A program made the position numbers and the translations under genes. From Sedimentisphaerales bacterium (GTDB lineage: Bacteria > Planctomycetota > Phycisphaerae > Sedimentisphaerales > Anaerobacaceae), in NCBI GenBank assembly GCA_030603595.1, contig JAUVXL010000018.1, positions 1 through 33,166 on the forward strand: a stretch of 33,166 nt of DNA, written 5' to 3'. The notes beneath the pieces were generated by a model. That model was not told the DNA's origin, made no database searches, and saw only the letters and a list, made by a program, of their open reading frames with translations. This document shows, piece by piece, positions 1 to 7,921 of the stretch (its first letter is position 1; every line of letters begins with the position of its first letter).

Positions 1-90
1 CGTTTGCTTGCCAGTGTGGACGGCCTTGCGTTGGGCAGCGTGGCGGACTTGCAATCGGATACAATGGGAACAACGACTCTGTCCCGGTGA
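1..90 (+). CDS. possible 3' end of an unidentified gene
   Basis: Frame 1 is open from the window edge to a TGA at 88-90, giving a 29-residue tail (RLLASVDGLALGSV...TTTLSR) with fairly GC-rich third positions. The other two forward frames are also open here, so the case rests on codon use and protein-like composition only. No family is recognised. If real, it converges on the nitrilase-like gene that ends at 125. Confidence 0.3.
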   Translation, partial: RLLASVDGLALGSVADLQSDTMGTTTLSR

Positions 91-124
91 CGCCAAAATC
101 TGTTAAGAACTCTATATGACTTGT

Positions 125-934
125 TCAGCAAGCCCTAATTATGTAGGTCTTTTCTTCGTCTTCATTGTTGCACGCGACTCGTCCTCTGGGGTCGGTAATC
201 AGGGCCTGGCCGGGGTGTGTGAAGACGATGAAGATGCCGTTTTCGTACGAGCGTGTCCTCATCATGCAGAGATTCAAGTCGCCGTGCATTCCGTAAGTGG
301 GGTTGAAGATTACTCTGGTGCCCTTCAAAGTTAGCGTTCTGGATGTTTCGGGCCAGCGGCGGTCGGCGCAAATCATCACACCAAACGGCCCGAAATCCGA
401 GTCATACACATCAAGATGGTTGCCGGGGGTGTATTTGTGGTCGTGGTTCTGGAGATGCAGTTTGTCATACATTCCGACAAGGGCGCCGCCGCGGTTATAT
501 ATAAGTGCGGTGTTGAATACGGCGTCCTTTGCCTTGCGAGTGCAGCCGAAAACCACCCACGCCTTTTTTCTGCGGGCCCAGCTTGATACGCCTTGGGCGT
601 ACTCGGATTTTTGCGGATCGATTGCGTAGTTGATCATGTCCTCTTTGGCCACTGATTTTTCCGTGGAGACATATCCATCCAGAAAACCTTCCGGCGTAAC
701 GACGACATCGACATCGCCGCTCTTGGCGACATCGCCGAGAATAGCCATCAGTTTGTGATGATTGGCCTTCATCTTGCCTTTTTCCGGATAGACCTTTATC
801 TGTGCGACGCGAATCTTGGAAAGGTGAGGTTTGCTGTCGGCTTTGTTGGGCGTTTCGGGTTTGGCCGGGACGACACGGGCGCCGATGCCTATCGCGCCGG
901 CGGTCCTGAGAAAACTGCGACGGTCGAATTCCAT
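125..934 (-). CDS. Tat-exported carbon-nitrogen hydrolase (nitrilase superfamily)
   Basis: A 269-residue protein of the nitrilase/amidase fold. It should hydrolyse a C-N bond (amide or N-carbamoyl type); the substrate cannot be told from the sequence. The catalytic triad is visible: Glu82 (TPEGF), Lys158 (YDKLHL) and Cys189 (VMICADRRWPE). The N-terminus carries a twin-arginine signal (DRRSFLRTAGAIG), so the enzyme is probably exported folded. I chose the ATG at 934 because a GGGGGA-type ribosome site sits just upstream and the Tat motif then lies at residues 4-16; a longer start at 961 would add nine residues without a better site. The C-terminus stops abruptly after ...EKTYIIRAC, somewhat short of where family members end their last beta strand, so a small truncation is possible. 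It is divergent from the GH172 gene. Confidence 0.85.
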   Translation of the reverse strand: MEFDRRSFLRTAGAIGIGARVVPAKPETPNKADSKPHLSKIRVAQIKVYPEKGKMKANHHKLMAILGDVAKSGDVDVVVTPEGFLDGYVSTEKSVAKEDMINYAIDPQKSEYAQGVSSWARRKKAWVVFGCTRKAKDAVFNTALIYNRGGALVGMYDKLHLQNHDHKYTPGNHLDVYDSDFGPFGVMICADRRWPETSRTLTLKGTRVIFNPTYGMHGDLNLCMMRTRSYENGIFIVFTHPGQALITDPRGRVACNNEDEEKTYIIRAC

Positions 935-1119
935 AACGAATCCCCCGGATTCACAATGCAATCAATCTTCATATTGTGCGGCTACTTGGGCCGAGTCTAT
1001 GGTATCGCAAGAGAGGCGAGTTGTAACTGAAAAAAATATGGTTCGGCGGGCTGCAAACAGTTACAATCGGCCGCTGTTGAGCTTTGGAGAATGGTGTCTC
1101 GATCAAAAAGGAAAACGAG
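935..1119. promoter_or_regulatory. divergent intergenic region, nitrilase-like / GH172 genes
   Basis: About 185 bp separate the two divergent starts, so both promoters should lie here. A ribosome site (AAAGGAAAA) for the GH172 gene is at about 1107-1115. I see no clear -35/-10 pair or operator. Confidence 0.4.
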
Positions 1120-3129
1120 ATGAAATTGAGAGCATTATTCAAGTTTGTATTTGTCAGCACTGTTGCATTGTATCTTCTTGCCGTCATCGCGCCTGGGACT
1201 TTGGCCGACGACAATTTCGCTCCCGGGATTCAGGAATTGTACAAGCTCGACCGATTGGCCGTTTTCAGGGAATCTGTCGAGGTCGCATCGCAGTCGAGCT
1301 ATGACCGCACGGGGGGTAATAACGACGGTTTCGGCGGACAGTATTCCTATGTCCGCAAGGAAGACGATGGGCTTGTATTGGTTGATTTGAAGGGGCCGGG
1401 GGTGATTTATCGAATCTGGACCCCGACGCCTACGGACGATGTGATGGAGTTCTATTTCGACGGCGAGAGCGAGCCGAGAATAAAGATCAAGTTCCGCGAA
1501 ATGTTCATGGGCGGGCATCCGGTATTTGTCCGTCCCTTAGTCGGCTATGGAGCGGGCGGATTCTACAGCTATATACCGCTGCCCTATGAGAAATCCTGCA
1601 AAATCCTGATTCGCGCCGAGCGGATACAGTTCTACCAAATCAACTACGCCACCTACCCGAAGGAAACGGCGATAAAGACCTTTTCGTCGAAAGCGTCAAA
1701 TGAATATCGTCGGCATCTCGAAAAGGCGATGAGATTGTTCGATTCCTGCGGGTCGGACATCAGTTCGTACACTGCTGCTCCTGGAGAAAAGATCGAGCGA
1801 CTTCGCTCGAGCAAGGCGCTGAAGCCGGGAGAGGCTGTAACGGTTTTCGAGGTTGATAGCCCGGGCAGGATTGTCGGGATTCGTATGGGACCTGCCGAGG
1901 CCTTTGCGGGCAAGAATCGCGACATCGTCCTTCGAGCGTACTGGGACGGCGATAAGAAGGCTGCGATTCTCAGCCCTGCCGGGGACTTCTTCGGCTATGC
2001 GTGGGGAAAGCCGGCGATGAAATCTTTGCTGATCGGGACCGCCGACGGGACCAATTATTGCTACTATCCGATGCCGTTCGACAAATCCGCTCGAATTGAG
2101 TTGGTTTCGCAACAAGATTCCAGCGCGAAGCAGACAACAATTGAGACGGAAGTAATGTTTGCGCCGATTGGCAGGCGGAATAACGAAGGCAAGTTCTACG
2201 CAATATGGAGAAGGGAAAATCCAACCACAAAGGGCAAGCCCTTTACCTTCATCAGGACTGGAGGACGCGGACACCTGGTCGGCTTTATCCAACAGTCGCA
2301 GGCGTTTGAATCCGGCGGCACATACTTTTTCGAAGGCGACGACCAGACAACAATCGACGGCAAGCTCGTGATCCACGGGACGGGCTCGGAGGATTTCTAT
2401 AACGGCGGTTGGTACGATGTGCCGGGCAGGTGGGAGGCGAAGCGGTCATTTCCTCTGAGCGGCTGCCTGGGCTATAAGAAGCATCTCGGCAGGACTGGAG
2501 GATACCGCTTGCTCCTGGGCGACGCCTACGCGTACCGCAAGAGCATCCTGCAGACTATCGAGCACGCACCCACCGGAAACGAGCTTCTGAACGACTATTG
2601 CGGCTTGACATTTCTATACTCGCAGGCAAGACCGACATGCCAGTTCAAGCTGCCGGCAGCGAGCGATAGGAAGGTGGTCGATCTGAAACGTATTGTCTTT
2701 GCGACGTGGTGGAACGTTCCGATTTATGCTTTTTCGTACCGCGATATGACTCTCACAAAAGCCGGGGAGAAATTCGACGGCAAAGACGTTCGGTTCCTCT
2801 CGATGAAGGCGAAGGGGAACGACTGGTTCGGGCATCATTTTATCTGCTTTACATGCGAGCTTCCCGCCGCGGGTACCTACAAGGTGAGCCTGGACGTTAT
2901 CAAGGGGCCGGGGCAGGGGAAGGCGCAGTTGTTTATGGATGAGGCGCCGGTTGGGCCGGTTGTGGATATGTATGCCGAGAAGAGAGAGCATGCGCCGAAT
3001 GAGTATATCGCCACGCTCGACTTGAACGAAGGGCCGAATAATCTGCTGTTCAAACTCGTGGGCAAGAGCGAGAAATCCGAAGGACTGGGGCTGGATTTGA
3101 CCGGTATCATCTGCGAACGAGCGGATTGA
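1120..3129 (+). CDS. GH172 family glycosidase (DUF2961), exported
   Basis: A 669-residue secreted protein matching the DUF2961 family, now glycoside hydrolase family 172, whose characterised members act on fructofuranosides/difructose anhydrides and arabinofuranosides. The DUF2961 hallmarks are present: an N-terminal block with SSYDRTGGNNDG, GPGVIYRIW around residue 95, and GTGSEDFYNGGWY near residue 420, which carries an acidic residue of the proposed active site. The last ~120 residues form a beta-rich accessory domain. The start at 1120 (MKLRALFKF) has an AAAGGAAAA site upstream and leaves a clean signal peptide ending near residue 29 (PGTLA/DD). A start at 1084 would put twelve charged residues ahead of the signal. 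Exact substrate is unknown; a plant- or algal-glycan side chain is my guess from the neighbouring GH97 and DUF1080 genes. Confidence 0.87.
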   Translation: MKLRALFKFVFVSTVALYLLAVIAPGTLADDNFAPGIQELYKLDRLAVFRESVEVASQSSYDRTGGNNDGFGGQYSYVRKEDDGLVLVDLKGPGVIYRIWTPTPTDDVMEFYFDGESEPRIKIKFREMFMGGHPVFVRPLVGYGAGGFYSYIPLPYEKSCKILIRAERIQFYQINYATYPKETAIKTFSSKASNEYRRHLEKAMRLFDSCGSDISSYTAAPGEKIERLRSSKALKPGEAVTVFEVDSPGRIVGIRMGPAEAFAGKNRDIVLRAYWDGDKKAAILSPAGDFFGYAWGKPAMKSLLIGTADGTNYCYYPMPFDKSARIELVSQQDSSAKQTTIETEVMFAPIGRRNNEGKFYAIWRRENPTTKGKPFTFIRTGGRGHLVGFIQQSQAFESGGTYFFEGDDQTTIDGKLVIHGTGSEDFYNGGWYDVPGRWEAKRSFPLSGCLGYKKHLGRTGGYRLLLGDAYAYRKSILQTIEHAPTGNELLNDYCGLTFLYSQARPTCQFKLPAASDRKVVDLKRIVFATWWNVPIYAFSYRDMTLTKAGEKFDGKDVRFLSMKAKGNDWFGHHFICFTCELPAAGTYKVSLDVIKGPGQGKAQLFMDEAPVGPVVDMYAEKREHAPNEYIATLDLNEGPNNLLFKLVGKSEKSEGLGLDLTGIICERAD

Positions 3130-3138
3130 GCACAACTC

Positions 3139-3161
3139 GCCTTGCGCGATCCGGGCAAGGC
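3139..3161. terminator. hairpin between convergent genes
   Basis: A 7-bp perfect stem (GCCTTGC / GCAAGGC) with a 9-nt loop lies between the GH172 stop at 3129 and the end of the convergent HTH gene at 3179. There is no T-tract on either side, so it is only a candidate bidirectional terminator. Confidence 0.35.
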
Positions 3162-3178
3162 TGTCGGGTCATGTTAAA

Positions 3179-3892
3179 TCAGAGCAGATTTCCTATTGCG
3201 TAATGTGCGCCATATCCTATGGCAATGAAGGCGGCAACGACAAGAGCCAAAAGTATGAGAAGCACAATGACTGCAGCGAGGCTGTCGTCTCTAAGGCCTG
3301 AGATGAACCATTGGCCAAAAGTCAGGCCCGGGGGGGTGGTTGTTGGCACTTTCACGGGCCTTGGCTTAGGCTGTTTCTTTGGTTTGGCCTGGCGTTTTCG
3401 CCTGGCCTTGGCTTTGGGCTTGTGGGCGGGCGGTTCATCCGCCGGCAAGAGGGGCTCATCGTCCGGGAGGGTGGGTATCTCGTCCTCGGATTCGAGCGCG
3501 TCTAATTCGGGCAATTCCAAATCGGGCAAGGCATCTTCGAGCGATTCAAGTTCGGATGCGTCGAAATCCGTCTCATCCGAAGCGGACGGTTCGAGCGGGT
3601 CCAATTCCGGAATTTCGGGTTCTGCCATTTTAATCTCCTCGGATTCTGTCTCGAGCGTGGTAGGTATTGTGGCCAGTGGCGGCGGCGGCTGAAGATCATC
3701 GTGTAAAGGTTCAGTCGGCGGCTCTATACCTTCCCGACGAGCAATTTCCTCTATTTCGTTTACTTTGAGCAGGAGGCTTGGGCCGTCGCGGAACTCCCGC
3801 AGGGTCCCCTGCCTTACCATCTCTTTTAGCTCTTCCTCCGACTTGCCAAGTCTTTGGGCGGCTTCCTCTACCGAACAAAACATACCGGCCAT
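3179..3892 (-). CDS. HTH protein with acidic linker and C-terminal membrane anchor
   Basis: A 237-residue protein in three parts. Residues 4-53 look like a MerR/excisionase-type helix-turn-helix (MFCSVEEAAQRLGKSEEELK...), used in many planctomycete proteins as a DNA- or protein-binding module. Residues ~70-150 are a Pro/Glu/Asp/Leu-rich acidic linker, followed at ~155-180 by a Lys/Arg/Pro-rich basic stretch. Residues ~206-229 form one hydrophobic helix (AAVIVLLILLALVVAAF) close to the C-terminus. The layout implies a tail-anchored protein with its HTH facing the cytoplasm. The start at 3892 is supported by an AGGAGGA site eight bases upstream; a start 15 codons earlier has no site. It is divergent from the ThuA gene. 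Function unknown; a membrane-tethered regulator is possible, but the HTH may have lost DNA binding. Confidence 0.65.
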   Translation of the reverse strand: MAGMFCSVEEAAQRLGKSEEELKEMVRQGTLREFRDGPSLLLKVNEIEEIARREGIEPPTEPLHDDLQPPPPLATIPTTLETESEEIKMAEPEIPELDPLEPSASDETDFDASELESLEDALPDLELPELDALESEDEIPTLPDDEPLLPADEPPAHKPKAKARRKRQAKPKKQPKPRPVKVPTTTPPGLTFGQWFISGLRDDSLAAVIVLLILLALVVAAFIAIGYGAHYAIGNLL

Positions 3893-3910
3893 ACTCAAAT
3901 TCCTCCTATG

Positions 3911-3930
3911 GGCAAGCCGCACAGCTTGCC
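3911..3930 (-). promoter_or_regulatory. stem-loop just upstream of the HTH gene's ribosome site
   Basis: GGCAAGC and GCTTGCC form a perfect 7-bp stem around a 6-nt loop, ending four bases before the AGGAGGA ribosome site (3901-3907) of the HTH gene. It could be a 5'-UTR structure affecting translation or an operator. A second dyad (TGTAC, 14 nt, GTACA) lies at 3959-3982 over an AT-rich promoter-like stretch. Confidence 0.35.
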
Positions 3931-4124
3931 GTGTCATCTCATTTTGGAGAAACGTCTATGTACTAATATCCTATATTGTACATTTTTCAGTCGGGCTTGT
4001 CCAGCAATTTCCCTGGATTATCGGCTTTTCGGGTTTTTTTGCGAGGGGGTATTGGGCGGGTATAGAGGGGTGAAAAGGGCCATTTCGCCCGGAAATCGCG
4101 TCATATCGTGGTCGAAGATAGGGT

Positions 4125-4154
4125 TTGACGCCGGTGAGGCGGGGCTGTTATATT
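4125..4154 (+). promoter_or_regulatory. sigma-70-like promoter of the ThuA lipoprotein gene
   Basis: TTGACG at 4125-4130 and TATATT at 4149-4154 are separated by 18 bases. This predicts a transcript starting near 4161 with an ~83-nt leader before the ATG at 4244. The assignment is by consensus only. Confidence 0.5.
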
Positions 4155-4165
4155 ATTGGGACGAT

Positions 4166-4192
4166 GCACGGCTGTTTTGCCGTGCGGCACGG
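4166..4192 (+). promoter_or_regulatory. leader with two mutually exclusive hairpins
   Basis: Hairpin 1 pairs GCACGGC (4166-4172) with GCCGTGC (4179-4185) around a T-rich loop. Hairpin 2 pairs CCGTG (4180-4184) with CACGG (4188-4192). They share the middle strand and cannot form together, a layout typical of attenuators and switch-like leaders. It could also be a coincidental repeat palindrome; no known riboswitch class is recognised. Confidence 0.35.
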
Positions 4193-4243
4193 TTTGTCTG
4201 TGTCTTAACGGACCGAGAACGCCCGGATGTAAGGAGCTTGATA

Positions 4244-5008
4244 ATGAGATATGTAATTCATCTTGGAATAGTCTGTTTTCTTCTTGCCGGCTGCGGGGCG
4301 AAGCAGAAGACCGACGTTGCCGAGGGCAAGGCAGCGAAGGGGCAGAGCGCAAAGGTGCTGATTGTCACCGGTGTCGATTATCCGGGGCATAAGTGGAAGC
4401 TGACGGCGCCGGTTTTGGCCGAGGCGATAGCGGCGGATAAACGGTTGGAGGTGACTGTAACCGAGGAGCCGAACGATCTGGCAAGCGACGAGCTTGGCGA
4501 TTATGATGTTATCGTGCTGCACTTTATGGACTGGGAGGTCCCCGATCCGGGGCCGGCGGCGCGGGCGAATCTCAAGCGCGTTGTCGCGAGCGGCAAGGGA
4601 TTGGTTCTGGTTCACTTTGCGTGCGGGGCGTTTCAGGAGTGGCCCGAGTTCGTCGAGTTGGCGGGGCGCGTGTGGGACCCGAAGCTGCGAGGGCACGACC
4701 CGCACGGCAAATTCACCGTCAAGATTACGGACGCTCAGCACCCGGTTATGAAAGGGATTAGTGAGTTTGAGACTGTTGATGAATTGTACACGTGCCTGGC
4801 GGGCGAGACTCCTATCAAGGTGCTGGCGACGGCGCGTTCGAGAGTTGACGGGAAGGATTATCCGATGGCCTTCGTGTTGGACTACGGCAAGGGGCGGGTT
4901 ATGCACAGCGTGCTCGGGCACGATGTTCAGGCGTTTGCGAGCCTGGGTGTGAAGCGGCTCTTTCGCAATGCCTGCGCGTGGGGCGCGGGGTTGGCGCCTT
5001 TGGAATAG
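4244..5008 (+). CDS. ThuA-domain lipoprotein
   Basis: A 254-residue lipoprotein made almost wholly of a ThuA domain, a flavodoxin/class-I glutamine-amidotransferase-like fold named from trehalose utilisation in rhizobia. The lipobox LLAGC puts the lipidated Cys at residue 17, so it is membrane-anchored outside the cytoplasm. The ThuA fold begins at KVLIVTGVDYPGH, with the conserved His near VDYPGHKW, then DYDVIVLHFMDWE, GKGLVLVHFACGAF, and the closing GKGRVMHSVLGHD. The classical glutamine-amidotransferase nucleophile is not obvious, as is usual in this family. The ATG at 4244 follows an AAGGAG site at 4231-4236; the frame is open further upstream but that part is not protein-like. It is first in a same-strand sugar cluster and is followed by a dispersed repeat. 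Role inferred: processing of oxidised (3-keto) sugars. Confidence 0.82.
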   Translation: MRYVIHLGIVCFLLAGCGAKQKTDVAEGKAAKGQSAKVLIVTGVDYPGHKWKLTAPVLAEAIAADKRLEVTVTEEPNDLASDELGDYDVIVLHFMDWEVPDPGPAARANLKRVVASGKGLVLVHFACGAFQEWPEFVELAGRVWDPKLRGHDPHGKFTVKITDAQHPVMKGISEFETVDELYTCLAGETPIKVLATARSRVDGKDYPMAFVLDYGKGRVMHSVLGHDVQAFASLGVKRLFRNACAWGAGLAPLE

Positions 5009-5175
5009 ACAGAATCGAATAGCATAGGAAAGGACGCCCAAGAAGCTTATGGAGTTGAAAATTTCAGTTGAATAGTAGAAGGGACCGGTGATAGACTAAT
5101 GTAACGGTCAGGGTGGCCGAAGCCGCCTGCCGAGATGTATAGATAGTTTCTGGTACGGAAAGTAACAACCGCCAA
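5009..5175. other. non-coding spacer
   Basis: Between the ThuA stop and the repeat starting at 5176 I see no gene, promoter or terminator that I can support. Confidence 0.5.
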
Positions 5176-5287
5176 TGTCACCCCTGCGAAGCTTGTGCCC
5201 GCGAAAGCGGGTAGCAGGGGTCCAGAGCGACAAGGCTGGATTCCCGCTCCCCGGTCGGGGTCGAGGACAAGCTCCGCGGGAATGACA
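5176..5287. repeat. dispersed palindromic repeat, copy 1 of 4
   Basis: Two back-to-back imperfect palindromes: TGTCACCCCTGCGAAGC...GCAGGGGTCCAG, then CTGGATTCCCGC...GCGGGAATGACA. This is the common intergenic repeat whose spurious translation reads like CHSRESGNP. Other copies in this window are at 9644-9736, 12885-12950 and 24555-24582. Here it lies between the ThuA and epimerase genes and could end or process the transcript. Confidence 0.8.
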
Positions 5288-5351
5288 AATGCTGTTTCCG
5301 CAACAGAAATTGGATAACGATAACACTATTTGAGTATAAGGAGAAAGTGTA

Positions 5352-6203
5352 ATGAAAGTCGGATTCAATATGTTGCTGTGGACGGGTCACGTTACCGATG
5401 AGGACCTGCCGATGTTGGAAGTGCTCAAGAAGGTTGGTTTCGACGGGGTGGAGATACCTGTTTTTGGCGGTGAAGTTGCGGAGTTTGAGAAGGTTGGCAA
5501 GGCGATCAAGGACAACGGTTTGGGTTGTACGTCAGTTACGGTTATCCCGGACGAGGAGCATAATCCGGTCAGTGCGGACGCCGCGCATCGGCAGGGCGGC
5601 GTGGATCATCTCAAATGGGCTATTGAGTGCTCGGCGGCGCTGGGTTCGGATGTTCTTTGCGGGCCTTTCTATCAGCCGTTGGGCGTATTCACCGGTGAAG
5701 GCCCGACCGAGGAGGAGAAGCAGCGTGCCGCTGAGGTGCACAAGCAGGTGGCCGACGATGCCGCTGCGGCAAACGTTGCCTTGAGCCTTGAGTTTCTCAA
5801 TCGGTTCGAGTGCTACTTTCTAAATACGATGGCCGATGCGGCTGCCTACGTCAAGCGGGTCGGTCATCCGAACGTCGGCGTCCTGTACGATACGTTCCAC
5901 GCGAATATCGAGGAGCAGGACCCGGTCGGCGTTATCACAAAGTATAGCGACGCCATCAACCATATTCACATCAGCGAGAATGACCGCGGGACGCCGGGCA
6001 AGGGTCACATCGACTGGGCCGGGACGTTTAAGGCTATTCGTTCGAGCGGATACGACAAGTGGCTCGTGATCGAGGCCTTCGGGCGTGCGCTGCCCGATTT
6101 GGCGGCGGCGACTCGCGTTTGGCGGGATTTCTTCCCGAGCCGCGAGTCGGTATATACCGAGGGCGTTAAGTTCGTTAAGGATCAGTGGGAAAGAAGTGCC
6201 TAA
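5352..6203 (+). CDS. D-psicose/D-tagatose 3-epimerase-like sugar isomerase
   Basis: A 283-residue TIM-barrel of the xylose-isomerase-like AP2Ec superfamily. The metal ligands match the D-psicose/D-tagatose 3-epimerase pattern: Glu147 (LSLEFLN), Asp180 (LYDTFH), His206 (HIHISEN) and Glu241 (IEAFG). The extra substrate residues Glu153, His183 and Arg212 keep the same spacing. The reaction should be C3 epimerisation (or 3-keto chemistry) of a ketose or keto-sugar using a divalent metal. There is no signal peptide, so it works in the cytoplasm while the genes around it encode exported proteins. AAGGAGA lies 8 bases before the ATG. The stop codon falls inside a 24-bp repeat (6194-6217). The exact sugar is not deducible; families in 3-keto-glycan loci include lyases with this same fold. 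Confidence 0.82.
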   Translation: MKVGFNMLLWTGHVTDEDLPMLEVLKKVGFDGVEIPVFGGEVAEFEKVGKAIKDNGLGCTSVTVIPDEEHNPVSADAAHRQGGVDHLKWAIECSAALGSDVLCGPFYQPLGVFTGEGPTEEEKQRAAEVHKQVADDAAAANVALSLEFLNRFECYFLNTMADAAAYVKRVGHPNVGVLYDTFHANIEEQDPVGVITKYSDAINHIHISENDRGTPGKGHIDWAGTFKAIRSSGYDKWLVIEAFGRALPDLAAATRVWRDFFPSRESVYTEGVKFVKDQWERSA

Positions 6204-6276
6204 AGTTTGGAGTGACTAAAGTGCCTAAAGTTAGGAGTGACTGAAGTTGTGGATAAGCACACTTTAGGCACTTTAG
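6194..6276. repeat. direct and inverted repeat cluster
   Basis: A 24-bp direct repeat (AAGTGCCTAAAGTTTGGAG..., 6194-6217 and 6219-6242, one mismatch) overlaps the epimerase stop codon. The second copy includes CTAAAGTGCCTAAAGT (6216-6231), which has a perfect 16-bp inverted partner at 6261-6276. The resulting stem with a 29-nt loop ends 14 bases before the ribosome site of the DUF1080-ThuA gene. It may act as a terminator/attenuator or an mRNA processing site. Confidence 0.75.
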
Positions 6277-6302
6277 TTCGCTTATTATGAAGGAGAAATA
6301 CT

Positions 6303-7868
6303 ATGCGTACTGTTTATATGAAACTTGTTTTGATTGCATTGATTGTTGTTTGCATGGCAGCCGGTTCGGCGGTTGCTGCCGAGTTTAAGCCTATCTTCGA
6401 CGGCAAGACGCTCAATGGCTGGAAGTCGTCCGAGATGAGCCATTGGTCCGTGGCCGACGGCGCGATTGTGGGGCAGACCACGGCGCAAAAGCCCGCCAAG
6501 GGCAATCAGTTCCTCGTGTGGCAATTGGGGGGATTGGACGATTTCGATCTGAAGCTCAAATACCGCATCAGCGGGACGAACAGCGCCAATTCCGGAATTC
6601 AGATTAGAAGCCAGTTCCACGAGGAAGGCTTCGTCAGCGGTTATCAGGCTGATATCGATATGGCCGGTAACTACGCCGGGGCGCTCTACGACGAGCGAGG
6701 CAGGGGGATGCTGGCCGAACGCGGGCAAAAGACGACTATCGCCACGGGCAACAAGCAGAGCAAGGTCTCGATCGGCGACGCCCAGGCGCTGATGAAGATC
6801 GTGAAGAAGGGGGACTGGAATGAGTATGAGGTAATCGCTCAGGGTAATCATATAACTTTGAAGATTAACGGCAAGGTTACGGCGGAGGTTATTGACAACG
6901 ATACTAAGGACCGGGAGTTCGCCGGCGTCTTGGCGCTTCAGTTGCACGCCGGGCCACCTATGAAGATTGAGTTCAAGGATGTTCAGCTCAAGAGGTTGAA
7001 GATGGCGGGCAAGAAAAAAATCGTCCTGGTGGCCGGGCCCCGCAGCCACGGCCACAACGCGCACGAGCACAAGGCCGGGAACTTGCTGCTGGCCAAATGG
7101 CTCAACGAGAATGTGCCGGGTATCTTTGCGGCCACTTATGACAACGGCTGGCCTAAAGACCCGACGGCCTTCGATAACGCCGATTCTATCAGCATCTACT
7201 GCGACGGCGGAGGTGGGCACGTCGCAATGCAGCATCTCGACGAAATGGATGCGATGGCCAAGAAGGGCATGGGTATCGCGTGTCTGCATTACGGCGTCGA
7301 GATTCCCAAGGGCAGGCCCGGCAATTCAATGCTCAACTGGACCGGCGGATATTTCGAGACGAACTGGTCGGTTAATCCGCACTGGAAGGGCGAGTTCAAG
7401 AAGTTCCCCAAGCACCCGATTACGCGTGGCGTCAAGCCGTTCGACTTAGACGATGAGTGGTATTACCACATGCGTTTCGTCAAGAATATGAAGGGCGTTA
7501 CGCCTGTTCTGACGGCGATACCGCCGGAGAGCACACGCAAGAGGCCGGACGGCGCTCACAGCGGCAATCCTACGGTTCGCGCGCGAACGGGGATGCCGGA
7601 GCACGTAGGCTGGGCGTACGAAAGGCCGGGCGGCGGACGCGGGTTCGGGTTCACCGGCGGGCACTGGCATCATAGCTGGGCGCATAACGATTATCGCAAG
7701 CTCGTGCTCAACGCGCTGGTCTGGATTACGGAGCTCGAAGTGCCTGTCAACGGCGTGGAGTCCAGGGTTCCCACTATCGCCGAGCTTGAGGCCGACCAGG
7801 ATTATCCCAAGTCCAACAACTGGAATCCGGAGAAGATTAAGAAGCAGATTGAAGAGTGGAACGGCTGA
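6303..7868 (+). CDS. exported DUF1080-ThuA fusion protein
   Basis: A 521-residue protein joining two families usually encoded separately. After a signal peptide (cleavage near residue 26, SAVAA/E), residues ~27-230 are DUF1080 (the 3-keto-disaccharide hydrolase/3-keto-glucoside lyase-hydratase family), with FKPIFDGKTLNGW, the NSGIQIRSQ block and a late ITLKINGKV strand. Residues ~238-475 are a ThuA-type domain (KKIVLVAGPRSHGH, MGIACLHYGVE, GRGFGFTGGHWHH). The seam contains a run of seven A's (7014-7020) and an in-frame ATG at 7002 preceded by AAGAGG, so a ThuA-only product is conceivable. AAGGAGA precedes the start at 6303. The neighbours are an epimerase 99 bases upstream and an exported ADP-ribosylglycohydrolase-like gene 53 bases downstream. 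Inferred role: cleavage of 3-keto-glycosides outside the cytoplasm, with both activities on one chain. Confidence 0.85.
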   Translation: MRTVYMKLVLIALIVVCMAAGSAVAAEFKPIFDGKTLNGWKSSEMSHWSVADGAIVGQTTAQKPAKGNQFLVWQLGGLDDFDLKLKYRISGTNSANSGIQIRSQFHEEGFVSGYQADIDMAGNYAGALYDERGRGMLAERGQKTTIATGNKQSKVSIGDAQALMKIVKKGDWNEYEVIAQGNHITLKINGKVTAEVIDNDTKDREFAGVLALQLHAGPPMKIEFKDVQLKRLKMAGKKKIVLVAGPRSHGHNAHEHKAGNLLLAKWLNENVPGIFAATYDNGWPKDPTAFDNADSISIYCDGGGGHVAMQHLDEMDAMAKKGMGIACLHYGVEIPKGRPGNSMLNWTGGYFETNWSVNPHWKGEFKKFPKHPITRGVKPFDLDDEWYYHMRFVKNMKGVTPVLTAIPPESTRKRPDGAHSGNPTVRARTGMPEHVGWAYERPGGGRGFGFTGGHWHHSWAHNDYRKLVLNALVWITELEVPVNGVESRVPTIAELEADQDYPKSNNWNPEKIKKQIEEWNG

Positions 7869-7921
7869 GCCGTTTTGAGTTATACACAATCTATTGCAAA
7901 TTTTCGGGAAGGAGTACGATT

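Noticed and set aside
3219-3692. Ser-rich frame on the plus strand
   Set aside because: It is the antisense shadow of the acidic linker of the HTH protein: Glu/Asp/Leu/Pro codons read backwards give Ser/Gly/Lys-rich sequence.
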